DNA of 64,000 nt, taken from positions 254,385,010 through 254,449,009 of the forward strand of contig NC_092877.1 of the NCBI RefSeq assembly GCF_028372415.1. The letters are read 5' to 3'. Source of the stretch: Notamacropus eugenii. Lineage: Eukaryota > Chordata > Mammalia > Diprotodontia > Macropodidae. The notes under the pieces are model-generated. The model was not told the origin of the DNA. It searched no databases and worked only from the letters and a program-made list of their open reading frames with translations. Positions 23,170 through 34,689 of the stretch are shown here, piece after piece; position 1 is the stretch's first letter; each line of letters begins with the position of its first letter. The position numbers were made by a program, and so were the translations under genes.

Positions 23170-24260
23170 TCCTGGTCTGAATCTATGGTCCAATAAACAT
23201 GAATTTCTTCTACTAAATCATTGATAAATGTTCAGCTTGAGCGCTTCTAGTGATAGAATTTCTATGAAGTAAATCATATCTATTTGAAGAAACGTTGATT
23301 ATTGAGAGGAGGGAGTTTCTCCCTTATATTAATTTGCTTCTTTGTAACTTCTAAGGATTTCCAATGAGATCAAGTTAAAAATAGTTTAGTATCTTTTCAT
23401 ATGATAATAATAGGAATATTTGAAACCAATGATGGTCACCCTCACACTTCCAGCTCCTCTTTTTCAGAAAAAAAATCCCAATATATCTCCTCTTTTTATG
23501 TATATACATATATAGACAAATATATGTATATGTACATATGTGTGTTCATTTGTTTATCTTGTGTCCAGACAAATGACATACACATGCATACATGGTTATG
23601 TGAACTACAAAACTCATACCCTACTGTATTCTTTACTAATTATTCATTTAAAGTTTTATCTAATCACTGGAATTACTTTGATTTAGAGAGCAGTGTTACC
23701 TACTTAACTTTAGAAGGTCTGACTTCTTAATACAAATTTACCATCACTATTTTTCTGGGTCACAATTCAGACTCTTATGCCAGATGGGAAGGGGATGAGA
23801 ATTTTCTGCCTGGACAGTCTCAGATCATGGATTACTAATATTAGACTTTCTGGAGAATGTTGATAAATTATGTTATTGTTAGGCTTAATGTAATCCCATC
23901 ATGCACCTTTAATAACTATATAAGACTGCTCTGTCTGATCTAATGCATCTCTGATCAGTGAGGGACCATTGATATTTGCTATTGGTAACTACTAGCCTTG
24001 TGAAAAATAAATTATGCTTGAAATTTTTGTGCCTCAGTTTCTCTTTATTGCGGATTTTTATTAGGACAGTTACAACACTCTCTACACAAAGTGTCTATTC
24101 ATGTGTGCATATGTATATTTGGACACATACTTTTGTGTATACATGCATACATAAATACAGATGCACATTGTATCTAATAAAATGCTCATTTTTTCACAGA
24201 ATCTCCTTATGTGTGCTTTTGAGAGTTTATACAAAATTCTAAGTATAGTAGGTACCAGAT
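23170..24260. other. Unassigned AT-rich sequence
   Basis: 23,495-23,610 and 24,090-24,165 are ATGT/CATA-rich tracts. No gene recognised. Confidence 0.5.
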
Positions 24261-24264
24261 TACA

Positions 24265-24455
24265 GTGGGGACTGTGAGAAATTATAAAATTTCTAAAGGG
24301 GAAGCACCTTAGGAATTTTTTATCCCAAGCTTCCCATTTTATATTGAGCCCAGGATATATAAATGACTTGCAAAGGCTGCATAGTAAGTTGGCATTGGAG
24401 TGGAGATAGAAATCTTAGTTTCCTGAATCCATACCCAGTAGTCTTTCTCAAATCT
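24265..24455 (+). repeat. MIR-like SINE
   Basis: The order 'cccaagcttcccattttata', 'aatgacttgcaaaggctgca', 'tagtaagttggcattggagt' and 'acccagtagtctttct' fits an old MIR. Confidence 0.6.
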
Positions 24456-24844
24456 CTGTTCTGTATAGAATCATATGTATATCATATGCATATCATTTTC
24501 ATTAATGTCACCTGAGATTGAATTAGTTTCTTCAGCACTCATAGTACACTGCTGATTAACACCAAATTCACAACTCAGTAAAGCAAAGCTCAGTGTCAAA
24601 CAACAAAAATATGAAGTCTTTTATCTACCCACACTTTAATTGTTTCAGATTAACTGCAGAACATTTGTATTTATCTATGTTAAATGCCAATTTACATGAT
24701 TTAGAACATCTTAACTCATAAGCTCTTCTCATTGAGTAAATAGCATTTTTTCTGTTCTGACCAGAAAAATCTAAGGATCTGTCCCTCCACACTTAATCTT
24801 TTGTGAATGTAAACTAGGCCATCTTTTACCTCAGTTCTTACCTG

Positions 24845-25125
24845 ACTTTTAAGTACTGAAGGGGCAATACCTCAGAGAAACTGAGACCTTGGAAAGACCT
24901 TGGCTTAAAAAGGTCAAGATCTCCTAGTACATTCTGGGCTATTGTTAGTTATAATGACCTATATCTTGCCATTGGACTCAGATGACTCTAGAGGAGAGAG
25001 TGAGTCTGATAATTCTGCATAGCTCTACTTCACTTAAACACAAATCATTTGCATGTCAAGAAATCACCCTGCTGGTGTCATTTTGTCATTGGTCCTCTTT
25101 GATATAAAAAGGGAACACCAACAAC
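24845..25125 (-). repeat. RTE-tailed short interspersed repeat
   Basis: It has the same antisense landmark order as the copy at 20,885: 'cttgccattggactcagatg', 'gagagagtgagtctgataa', 'tgcatagctctacttcact', 'atcaccctgctggtgtcatt' and 'ggtcctctttgatat'. Confidence 0.75.
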
Positions 25126-25394
25126 TACAAGTTGTGTTTAGAAAACAAATTGATCATCCAATATATGCTTCCTATAATTGAGTCTTCTGTAAATTAATAC
25201 TCATGCTGTGCCATTTTTTGTAAGACATTAATTACAATGTTCATCAGAATAGGGTCAAGGAGTAGAGGTATACCTGCTTGGTGATATTGGACCATTAATC
25301 TCTGTTCTTTGCATGTCAATATTTAACTACTCTTGAATTCTCATCTCTTATTCTCTGTATTACAACTTTCCAAAGAGGAATAAATAATACTGAA

Positions 25395-25560
25395 TAAATA
25401 AATGAGTAAAAGAAATACTAAGCATTTACATCATGCCAAGTCTTGCACAAAGTACTAAAGATAAAAATACAAAAGGAAAGACAATCTCGATCCTGAAGCA
25501 AATGGCATTTTAATCTGGGAGTACACATAGCAGAGTACTAACTATAAAACAAATTGAGAC
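25395..25560 (-). mobile_element. L2-type LINE 3' end
   Basis: The reverse complement of an L2 tail: 'aagcatttacatcatgccaa', 'agtactaaagataaaaatac' and 'aaatggcattttaatctggg'. Confidence 0.55.
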
Positions 25561-26604
25561 ATTTTGTTCCTAAAACTAAATAGAATGATGGGTGGGGTAG
25601 GTAAATGCCTAGGTATGCCTCCCGGGAATAATGTATAGTTGAAGGACAGTAGTTGCATAAATGGAGGTGGAAGTAGGAAGTGAAGTGAAGCAGGATCAGT
25701 ACCTACCTAAAACTATAGGCCAGGTTTCACAGTCACTTACCTAGAAAATACAGTTCAAGGAAGGAATGATTTTTTTTTAATTTTTATTTATTTTTAATTC
25801 TTAACATTAATTTCCACAAAATTTTGAGTTCTAAATTTTCTCCCCATCTCTCCCCTGCCCCCCACCTCAAAATGCTGTGCATTCTGATTATCTCTTCTTC
25901 AATTTGCCATTCCTTCTGTCATACCCTCCCTTCCCCTATCCCCATATTCTCTATTTTCTTGTGGGTTAAGATGGATTTCTATATCCCTTTACCTGTATTT
26001 CTTATTTCCCAGTTGCATGCAAAAAACAATTTTTGACATTCATTCCTAAAACTTTGAGTTCCAACTTCTCTCCCTTCCTCCCTCCCCACCCATCCTCATT
26101 GAGAAGGCAAGTAATTCAATAGAGTCTATATATGTGTAGTTTTGCAAAAGACTTCTATAATAGTCATGTTGTGTAAGACTAACTACATTTTCCTCCATCC
26201 TATCTTGCCCCCTATTTATTCTATTCTCTCTTTTGACCTTGTCACTCCCCAACAGTATTTACTTCTAATTGCTCCTTCCTCCCATTTGCCCTCTTTTCTG
26301 TCATCTCCAAATCCCCCTTATCCCCTTCTCCACTACTTTCCTGTAATGTAATAATGATGTTCATACCAAATTCAGTGTGCTTATTATTCCCTCCTTAAGC
26401 CAAATGTGATGACAGTAAGCTTCACTTTTTCTCTTTTACCTCACCCCTTTTCCCCTCCACTGAAAAAGCTTTTTCTTGCCTCTTATAAGAGATAATTTGC
26501 CTCATTCCATTTCTCCCTTTCTCTGCCCAAGATGCTCCTTTCACACTCCTTAATTTTATTTTTTTTAGAAATCACCCCTTTTTATTCAACTCATCTTGTG
26601 TACT

Positions 26605-26705
26605 CTATTATATATATGTATATGTGTGTGTGCATGTGTGTATATATGTGTGTGCATGTGTGTATGTATGTATGTATGTATGTATGTATGTATGTGTGTG
26701 TGTAA
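26605..26705. repeat. (TG)n/(TATG)n microsatellite in the HAL1 3' UTR
   Basis: Alternating TGTG and TATG units directly downstream of ORF1 on the element's strand. Confidence 0.95.
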
Positions 26706-26825
26706 TCCCTTCAACTACCAAAATACTGAGAAAAGTTTCAAGAATTACAAATATTATCTTTCCATGTAGGAACATAAGCTGCTCAACTTTACTAAGTCCC
26801 TTATGATTTTTCTTTCCTGTTTACC

Positions 26826-27780
26826 TTTTTATGCTTCTCTTGATTCTTGTATTTGAAAGTCAAATTTCCTATTCAGCTCTGGTCTTTTCATCAGGAATGA
26901 TTGAAAGTCCTCCATTTCATTGAATGACCATTTTTGTTCCTCTGAAGTATTATACTCAGTTTTTCTGGGTAGGTGATTCTTGGTTTTAATCCTAGTTCTT
27001 TTGACTTCTAGAATATCATATTCCAAGCCTTTCAATCTCTTAACATAGAAGCTGCTAGATCTTGGGTTATCCTGAATGTATTTCCACAATACTTGAATTG
27101 TTTCTGTCTACCTGCTTGCAATATTTTCTTCTTGACCTGGGAACTCTAGAATATAGCTACAATATTCCTAGGAGTTTATCTTTTTGGGTGGCTTTCAGGA
27201 GGTGATTGGTGGATTCTTTCAATTTTTTATTTTACCCTTTGGTTCTAGGATATCAGGGTACTTTTCCTTGATAATTTCATGAAAGATAATGTCTAGGCTC
27301 TTGTTTTGATCATGGCTTTCAGCTAGTCTGATAATTTTTAAATTATCTCTCCTGGAACTATTTTTCAGGTCAGTTGTTTTTCCAATGAGATATTTTACAT
27401 TATCTTCTATTTTTTCATTCTTTGTTTTTCTATAGTAATTTCTTGGTTTCTCATAAAGTCATTAGCTTCCATCTTCTCTATTCTAATTTTTAATGAACTA
27501 TTGCCTTTAAAAGTGACCTTTTGAACCTCCTTTTCTATTTGGCTAATTCTGCTTTTTAAAGCATTCTTCTCCTCACTGACTTTTTGGATCTTTTTTGCCA
27601 ATTGAGATAGCCTACTTTTAAATGTGTTATTTTCTTCAGCATTTTTCTGGGTCTCTTTTAGAAAGCAGTTGACTCACTTTTGATGATTTTCTTGCATTGC
27701 TCTCATTTCTCTTCCCAATTTTTCTTCCACCTCTCTTACTTGATTTTCCAAATCCTTTTTAAGCTTTTCCATGGCCTGAG
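26826..27780 (-). pseudogene. HAL1 ORF1 relic
   Basis: The N-terminal part (27,400-27,780) is coiled coil with repeated Lys/Glu/Leu heptads, for example QIEKEVQKV and IEKMEANDFM. The RNA-recognition region follows, with RRDNLKIIRLAE and then IIFHEIIKEKYPDILE. The C-terminal domain (26,826-27,100) includes RITYPEKLS-like and LMKRPELNRKFDF residues. L1 ORF1p trimerises through the coiled coil and coats its RNA. Stops and shifts break it into pieces of at most 86 codons. Confidence 0.8.
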
Positions 27781-28904
27781 ACCATTATATACTTATTTTG
27801 GAGATTTAGGATGCAGAAACCTTGAGTTTTAGGTAAGCATTGTTCTTCCTCATCTGAAAGGATTGAAGAAAATACCTGTTCACGATGAAAGTAACCTTCT
27901 CTACTTTTGTTCTGTTTTTCCTTTTTAGGCCATTTTCCCAGCCAGTTACCTGACTTTTAAGTCTTTTGTTAAGAGGAGGGTATACTCTAGGGACCTATAA
28001 GTTCTCAATTCCTCCAAGGTGGCACAATCAAGGGAGAGGAGTTTACTCCTCTCCTGGCCTGTGCTCTAGTCTGTGAGGTACTGCAAACTTTTCTGCCCAG
28101 GATCTTTGAAGCTGTCTTTGATGTTTGTGGGTTAAGCAATCTGGGAACCACAGCTGCTGCCACCCAGGGATTTCACCCCTGAGGCCTCCTCATGCCATGC
28201 AGCCAACGCTGGGCTGCGCTCTGTTCAGAGATTGGTACAATAGAGATTTTCTGCCCAGACGCTGAGAGTGGGGTTCCCTCTCCACAACCACCTCCAGTTC
28301 TAGCATGCCAGCACACTCCTCCTCACCCCAGGGCCGCCACTCAGGGCTGAGATCCCAATAAGCTGCTTGATTCTCCCAGGGCCTTTAGGTGGAGGGCTCC
28401 TAAAATGGAAGCTGTGTTTCAGCTACCACTGCTGCACTGGAGCCACTGGGGCCAGACTGCATTCCCTTCTCACCCAGGTGAAAATGCTTTCTCACTTACC
28501 TTTGAAGCTGTATTTGGCATTTGTAGGTTGAGCAATCTGGTAGCCACAGCTGCCAGGGATTCCACCCCAGAGCCCTGCTCATGCTGCACAGTCAAACCTG
28601 GGCTACACTCTGAAGGCTGCCCTTTAGCTCTCAGTCCAGTGCGATTCCAGTCTGCCTTCCAGGCTCTCTTGGGCTGGAAATCTCTTTCACTCTGTCATTT
28701 TGTGGCTTCTGCTGCTCTAGAATTTGTTTAGGGTCATTTTTTCCAGGTATTTTATGGGATATAGGGGGAGAACTAGAGTAGGTACATCTTTCTATTCCAC
28801 CATCTTGGATTTGGCCCCCAAGGAAGGAATATTTGGAGACAAAAGGGTGAAAATCCTAAAGGAATGATTTCTGGTCCAGGTTGTAGGCTAATTAAAGACT
28901 TTAA

Positions 28905-29120
28905 CTTGAAAAAGCCAAGGTCTTCCACTGCATGCAAGACCATGTCCAATTATCTTTATTTATGTCTAGCCACGGGACCCAAATGGCTCTGGGGCAGAAA
29001 ATGTGGCTGGTGACTTTGCACAGCCCTCCCTCACTTAACTAAAATTTGCTTGTATGTCATAACATCACCTTCATGATGTTGTGGTCTTCAAGAATGAAGG
29101 ATAAGCAATGGTAATGAACA
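28905..29120 (-). repeat. RTE-tailed short interspersed repeat
   Basis: Antisense landmarks are 'agccaaggtcttccactgca', 'tagccacgggacccaaatgg', 'ggtgactttgcacagccctc', 'atgtcataacatcacc' and 'aagaatgaaggataagcaa'. The copy lies 75 bp beyond the HAL1 5' end. Confidence 0.75.
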
Positions 29121-29124
29121 GAAG

Positions 29125-29875
29125 CAAAATAGTTAGTGGAAAGATACTGGGAGAGTAGTTTGCTATCATTAGAAATTTTTCAAACATATTTTTAAAATGC
29201 AAGTGTTCTATTTCGTGAGAATGACCCTGTCAGAAAAAGAAGGAAATTTATTTTCGCATAGTCTGTCACGAAGTGGTGGCAATTTATGAAGATCACTACT
29301 TTCCTTATTAAGAGATAAAGAAATTTATTTTAATATTCCTCTCTAAAGTTTTGATTGGTTTTAATATCAAGTTCATCGATACATGAAATGCATTTTTTAG
29401 CACCTATCTTTTCTTTTTTAGTTAAAATTTCTGACATTAGTGAAATAGTGAAATATGTGGTTTAAAATAAGTATTCCATTTGACCAAATGAAAATATACT
29501 TAATAAAAATGGAGAAATACAAAAAAATAAATAAAAAGAGAATGATAGAAGAATGGGGAGAATCTTGATAGTTCATACAGCTTTAACACTATTTTTATTA
29601 ATTACAGGCAATGATTTTGTTATAATTTCTTCCTAAGTTATCTGATTAAAGTACTCTTCTCTTTTCCAACATTATTTTCTTGCAAAAAAATTACTATTTT
29701 CATTTCAATATCATTGAAAATATTTAGTCTTTTGTGAGAGGGAAGCAAACCATCATAAATTTATTCCAAAAGGAAACAAAACATAATTTCAGACTGTAAT
29801 AATAAAAACAAAACAGAACAAATCTATTAAGAACTTTCTGCCAAGTATAATCAAAGCGTGTCAGGCTTTAGGTTC
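29125..29875. other. Unassigned AT-rich sequence
   Basis: No gene or repeat recognised. Confidence 0.5.
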
Positions 29876-29879
29876 TAAG

Positions 29880-30065
29880 AATCATGGATCTGGAGATAAA
29901 CAAATATTATGGTTATGTAGTCTTACTACCACATTGTGTGATGAGGAAACTGAGATGCAGAGAGGGGAAGTGAATTGCATAAGGTTTCATAGATAGTAAG
30001 TGACAGAGTGAGAATTCAAACCCTGATACCCTCTTTCCAAACCCACTACCTGTTTCATCTTTGCA
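29880..30065 (+). repeat. MIR/THER-type SINE
   Basis: It has clear MIR landmarks: 'atcatggatctggagataaa', 'gatgaggaaactgagatgca', 'gagaggggaagtgaattgca' and 'tagtaagtgacagagtgaga'. It is the best preserved MIR in the window. Confidence 0.8.
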
Positions 30066-30069
30066 TAGC

Positions 30070-32319
30070 TTACTATAGATGTTCACTGAGGAAAAAAGAA
30101 AGAATTATATAGAAAATTCACCTATAAAAATCTCTGCATAATTACTTCTCCGTGCTCCCCTCTAAATATTTTAGTGGTAAAACACGTGGAAAATGACAGT
30201 AAAAGGGGTATATCAGTTCAGGATAGAGTACGTGAGGCAATATTTGACTAATAAGTCAAAAGAAGGAAAAGAATTTGCGTACAAGGATCTTTGCTTTTGG
30301 AAGGAGGAGACAAGCATTAAATAAGTGCCTACTATATGCTGTGTATTATGCTTATAAATATACATTAATTTAATTGGAGTTGTATGTACAACATGCTCTT
30401 TAAAGAGTCATCACCTACATAATTCCTGCACAGTCTGCCACTTGTAGAAGAAAATCAATGCATGAGTGATTTAGACAGTATAGGAGGACTGCTTGTTCAG
30501 CAGCTACCTAAAAGTATATTCTTCTTCCTGGGGAGAGGAGATCAATTTAAGTCACAAAATTGTTTTATAATTCTTGGAAGAATTATTGAGGAATGTCTGG
30601 GACAAAAGGATTCATTGGAATATCAGAGTTTCCCCCAAAGAAAACCAGGTTTAGGTACCTTTTGATGGCAGTTAAATAAGGAAATGGTTTGTTATTTTCT
30701 TTATGTGTTAATGGGGTCTTACGAATCTTTTATTCTTATGTAATTTTAGTTGAGTGAAATCAAGACTATGTCACACCCCACTTGCACTTCCAAGCTTAAG
30801 CTTCTATATTAGAACTGGGAAATCTGTCACCAATGTTTGGGAAAAAGTAGACATGAGATATATTATGATAATATGAGATTTTCTTAGATCAATGAGCCAA
30901 AGAAAGTGACTAGAGGGATCATCTCATGAATTGTCTTCTGCATCAAACTGAGTTGTAATAGGATGGCCTGCCAGCACATGTTCTTTGATCTACATACACC
31001 ACCTGATGGAGGGGTATCAACAACATCTGAGTAGTCAGGGGTTCTTAACAAACAGTTACTCAGAGTTACTTCCAGGAATCAAAAGGTCCTTCTCATAACT
31101 GAAACCCCCAAAGCAAAATGCCAACTTACCAGAATAAATATAACAAAGACTACTCCTGATTGGCTCAGAGCCAGTAGGCATGAAACCCAGGTGATTCAGC
31201 ACAGCTGTAAACCATCAAGGTTCAAAGGAGATCAATCCTTCAGATGTTTTCAATGAGTCTGGGAAACCAAACTCCAGAAAAGAAACAACAAAATATCGAA
31301 CTTTGCTTGATCTTATACCAGTCCATGTAAATTGTCAGTTTACATTTTTATTTATAAAGTGCTTATTCAGAAAAAGACTAGTATTAAATATAATGACTTT
31401 AAATTTTAAGAATCGAATATTTTGGCTATGTATATAACTATGCAAAAGATCTCATATTTCTGTCAGCAAAGGGAGAACACCCAGCCAGTGCTCTAATTTC
31501 TTCCACTAAGATTATAACTTCATAGAGAAAAAGACCTACAGAATAAACTGAGAAATATAGAGCTCATGATTTGCTATTAATTATCTGTGATGAGTTTAGC
31601 ATAAAGCTTTTCTGTACTCCTTACACCGCACTTCATACACCCATTTATCAATTTTCTTCTAGTATCTAGAGTTAGTATTTAAAAACAAAACAAAATAAGA
31701 AAAAAGTGAAAACATATGTATATTCATTGGCTCTCAAATATTCTAATTCAATTCATAGTCCCTGTGTCTATACTTACTGTTCTAATAATAGTTAAAAACA
31801 TAATTTCTACTTTAAATCCTTTTTGAAATGAAAATTGACCCTGGAAACATTCACATTTTGGGGGAACACTTTAAAATCTGAGTGCAATACTGCTTTACAA
31901 TGTTTTCTTTAAAGAAAGCCAAGTGGGATGAAATGTAAATTTTGGCTCCTATTTAAACTGAGAACCCAGAGAGAAAGAAAATAGATTGGCCTGTGTTTAA
32001 TAAAATTGAGGAATTAAGCAATAACATAAATTATACTTATTTCAACCTGTACTTAATGACTGATGGCTTGAGTTTCATTTAGTAAGGTGTAGATTTTCTT
32101 GACTGACAGTCCTAAACTACACAATTCTCTACTTGTCAGCACACTGACAAGAAGTGTAATGCTTATCATTCTTCAGTGTCCTTCAAATATTCTTGAGTGA
32201 TTCATTTACAGCCCCATAAACAGGATCTCAGAACCAAAAGGCATTCCCTCCCCTTTCATGTCATCCATCTTTACTGCTGTGTACCATAATCTGATATGCT
32301 TACCCTTATTATGTGCAGT
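30070..32319. other. Unassigned AT-rich sequence
   Basis: About 2.2 kb without a recognised gene. The plus-strand frame at 30,462-30,665 has no recognised motif. 30,940-31,270 is somewhat richer in GC and may be an old LTR fragment, but no LTR hallmark was found. Confidence 0.45.
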
Positions 32320-32339
32320 ACCATTTTCTTTTCTTTTTT

Positions 32340-33430
32340 ATTAAAATATTAACTATTCTTGAGTATTTCCATAAATAGTTTTCTATAATATACATAATAG
32401 AGTTCATATACATAATAGAGTTCACATACATAATATAGTTCAACAAAGTTTTGCAAATATACACATAAGTTCATATTTGAGGACCTCCAGTGGAACCAAG
32501 AGGCTCTTTCACCAAATCTTGCCAGACTTTGGCTCCTGGAGGTGTCCTATCCTGTCCAGTCCCTTATGTCTCCTTCCTGAGTATCAATGTCACCCTCAAA
32601 GGGGGCCGGCCTCCAATGTCACAAGGCCCTCAGGAAGGAGGCCTGGTCTGTGCAACCGCTCAGTAGAAAGGCCTGCACAGATGGGATGGCAGGAGGGGCC
32701 ACTTTGCATGAACTGGGGGGTAAAGGCAGAGGCGGTAGAGGTGGGAAGGTCAGGGCACCAGTAAAGGGCTCCTGGATGAGACTGGGGACTCATAGCTGTG
32801 GTGATCTGGTGTACACATAGGGCAGACCTGGCAGCTGGATTGGTGCAGAGTGCAGAAACAAGAGGCTGCAGAGGTGAAGGGGGAAGCCTGGTTGGGGGGC
32901 CTGAAATTCTGCAGCTGGCTCTTCAGCTTCATGCAGCGATTCTGGAATCAGGTTTTTATCTGAACTTTTGACAGCTGCATCTTGCTGGTCAGTTTGCGCC
33001 TCTAGGCCACGCCCAGGTAGTGGTGGTGTTTGAAGGAGCTCTCCTGAGTGTTCATCTGCTTGGTCGTGAAAGCAGTAGGCAGGTGAGAGGGCCCTGGCCA
33101 TGGGGTTCAGGCCTGGGCCCTCCGACATCCTGCAGCTGCCCCTGTTGACCTCAGGGGAAGCCTCCTCACCCAGACACCTGGATTTGGCTGAGGAAGACTC
33201 TCTGACCGCTGCGGAGGGTAGCGTTGTAGAAAGGCTTTCTGACCCAGAGGTGTCAGGAAGACCCGATAAAAGATGATCCCCCACGAGGACCTGGTCGCCT
33301 CGGCCTCCCCCTGCAGTGGAAGCCTCAGAGTCACCTTTGCCAAGGTGTGAGGGCTTCTGGCGGCTCTAAGAGAGCCATTCCGCAGTCATCAGGAGGCTGA
33401 TGGGCACCAAAGGCAACGGACTTTGACTCC
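32340..33430 (-). pseudogene. VENTX-like: Retropseudogene of a Vent-type homeobox gene
   Basis: The minus strand encodes a homeodomain relic (about 33,085 down to 32,910). It shows AFTTKQMNT, then HHHYLG, MQLSKVQIKT, FQNRCMK and LKSQLQN. Helix 3 with IKT before the WFQNR core, and the HHxYL and MQLSxVQIKT patterns, point to the Ventx/Vent family of NK-like homeodomain transcription factors. In-frame stops replace the Glu before RRKL and the invariant Trp of helix 3. Frameshifts split the N-terminal part (33,130-33,430) from the homeodomain. No intron interrupts the N-terminal part, homeodomain and C-terminal tail. The block is GC-rich in AT-rich surroundings and is flanked by 'accattttctttt' at 32,320-32,332 and 33,431-33,443, fitting retroposition. 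NANOG or another NK-like gene is a less likely parent. Confidence 0.8.
32392..32445. repeat. Three-unit 18-bp tandem repeat
   Basis: Three copies of an 18-bp unit of the type 'acataatagagttcatat' in head-to-tail order, with a few changes in the third. It lies between the retropseudogene body and its presumed T-tract (its 3' end). Confidence 0.85.
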
Positions 33431-33439
33431 ACCATTTTC

Positions 33440-33675
33440 TTTTTTAATGCCAGTTCTGATCTGTCATGAGTGTTATCCTTTAGGTCACTGTTATTAATGC
33501 AGACTTTCAATGTAGACAATAGACTTAATGTGGAAAATCTGCTCATCTAGTACAAGGAGTTATATAAGGACATAGCTAAAAAAATACTTTATTCAAAGTA
33601 CTACATCCTAAATAGGATTTTGTTTCATTACCTTGGACACAAAGTTGGCCAAAGACTGAGTATGACTTCCATGTT
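33440..33675. other. Unassigned AT-rich sequence
   Basis: No gene or repeat recognised. Confidence 0.4.
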
Positions 33676-33679
33676 TGGG

Positions 33680-33865
33680 GAATGGATTGGGAAAAAGAGT
33701 CAAGGCCTTCTGAGATTTAGTCTTGCTTTATTTTACAAATTTATTGTGTGACTTTGGGATGTCATGGAACTTCAAGGCATCTTAATTTATTAAATGGCTG
33801 GCTTAATATCCATAGGCTTTATAGAGATGCCACAAAGATAATTGGCCCATTTATAGAAAATGTTA
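33680..33865 (+). repeat. MIR/Mar-type SINE
   Basis: The order 'atttattgtgtgactttggg', 'atggaacttcaaggcatctt' and 'tttatagagatgccacaaag' fits an old copy. A second possible MIR tail follows to about 34,015. Confidence 0.5.
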
Positions 33866-34479
33866 AGTGACAGATTTAAGATTTACATGTCACTTTATAT
33901 ACATTATATGAATCAATATAATATTCTTGTGAAGTAGGAAAGACACAATTTTCTGATTTCATCAATAATTATGAAAAAAGGATAATTAAGAGACTTGACA
34001 AAATGAGATAGGAAGCTAGCTGAATAAAGAATCGAAAAAACTGATTTGAATACTTACATACTGTTTCATATTGTGTAATAAGCATTATAGCTTCAAATGA
34101 AAATTTTGTAAATATTTACAAATATGTTACCTGTAATTAGGAATATTCAGCTTTTCTCAATCATTGAAATTCTATTTGGTCCTGTTATGTTTAAAATACA
34201 TGATTAGGTGTAATTAAATTTGGGGAGAAAAATCTTTCTCTTCACCATGTTTTTTAATCTCAAAGAAACAGACACTATTCTGCTTTTTTTTCAAGTCTAA
34301 CTTTATCACAGCTTTGACCTCAAAGTCTCCACTAGTTTGACAAGTCTACAAACATATCAATATTGCTTAACCTCAAAGAAAAACTGTCCTTAATACTCAT
34401 TCTCCATAAAGCTACTATTCCATTCTTTTCTTTCTTTTACTATAAGCTTCCAGAAAGAGTATTAATTTTTTATTATTTT

Positions 34480-34688
34480 ATAAATGCTTCAACCTCTGCA
34501 CTTTCATTTTAATGCCTACCACACTACTTGAAGTACTCTAGAAAAAGTGACAAATTACCTCATAATTGCTGAATGCATTGGCCCTTAACTGTGTCTTAAT
34601 CTTTGACATCTTCAATTTATTCATTGACTTTTTTCATGAAATTCTTACCTACCTTTTCTTCTAAGAAGAAGCTTCCTTCTTAGCTTTT
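34480..34688 (+). mobile_element. L2-type LINE fragment, 5' part of an interrupted copy
   Basis: 'gtgacaaattacctcataat', 'tgctgaatgcattggccctt' and 'taatctttgacatcttcaat' follow the L2 RT coding strand. The copy stops at about 34,688 and resumes at about 38,050 beyond a HAL1. Confidence 0.6.
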
Positions 34689-34689
34689 A

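Larger units (their letters stand above)
25768..28818 (-). mobile_element. Near full-length HAL1 (half-L1) with target-site duplication
   Basis: A 3.05-kb L1-lineage insertion on the minus strand, flanked by the identical 12-bp sequence 'caaggaaggaat' at 25,756-25,767 and 28,819-28,830. It starts with 'ggggccaaatccaagatggt', has a GC-rich 5' UTR (about 27,840-28,818), an ORF1 relic (26,826-27,780) and a 1-kb 3' UTR. It ends in a poly-A (plus-strand poly-T at about 25,770-25,778). No ORF2 lies between ORF1 and the tail, so it is a half-L1 that would need ORF2p in trans. Matching parts occur at 34,690-38,050 and 45,250-48,013. ORF1 has several stops, so it is dead. Confidence 0.8.

Noticed and set aside
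32477-32820. Two plus-strand open frames in the GC-rich block
   Set aside because: They are antisense shadows of the minus-strand homeobox retropseudogene and have no features of their own.
32320-33443. CpG-island promoter
   Set aside because: The GC richness is explained by a coding-derived retrocopy with a flanking duplication; no transcription start features are seen.
33331-33546. Functional N-terminus of a homeobox protein
   Set aside because: The frame starts outside the retrocopy's duplicated flank, ends in a stop, and is out of frame with the homeodomain, which itself has stops.
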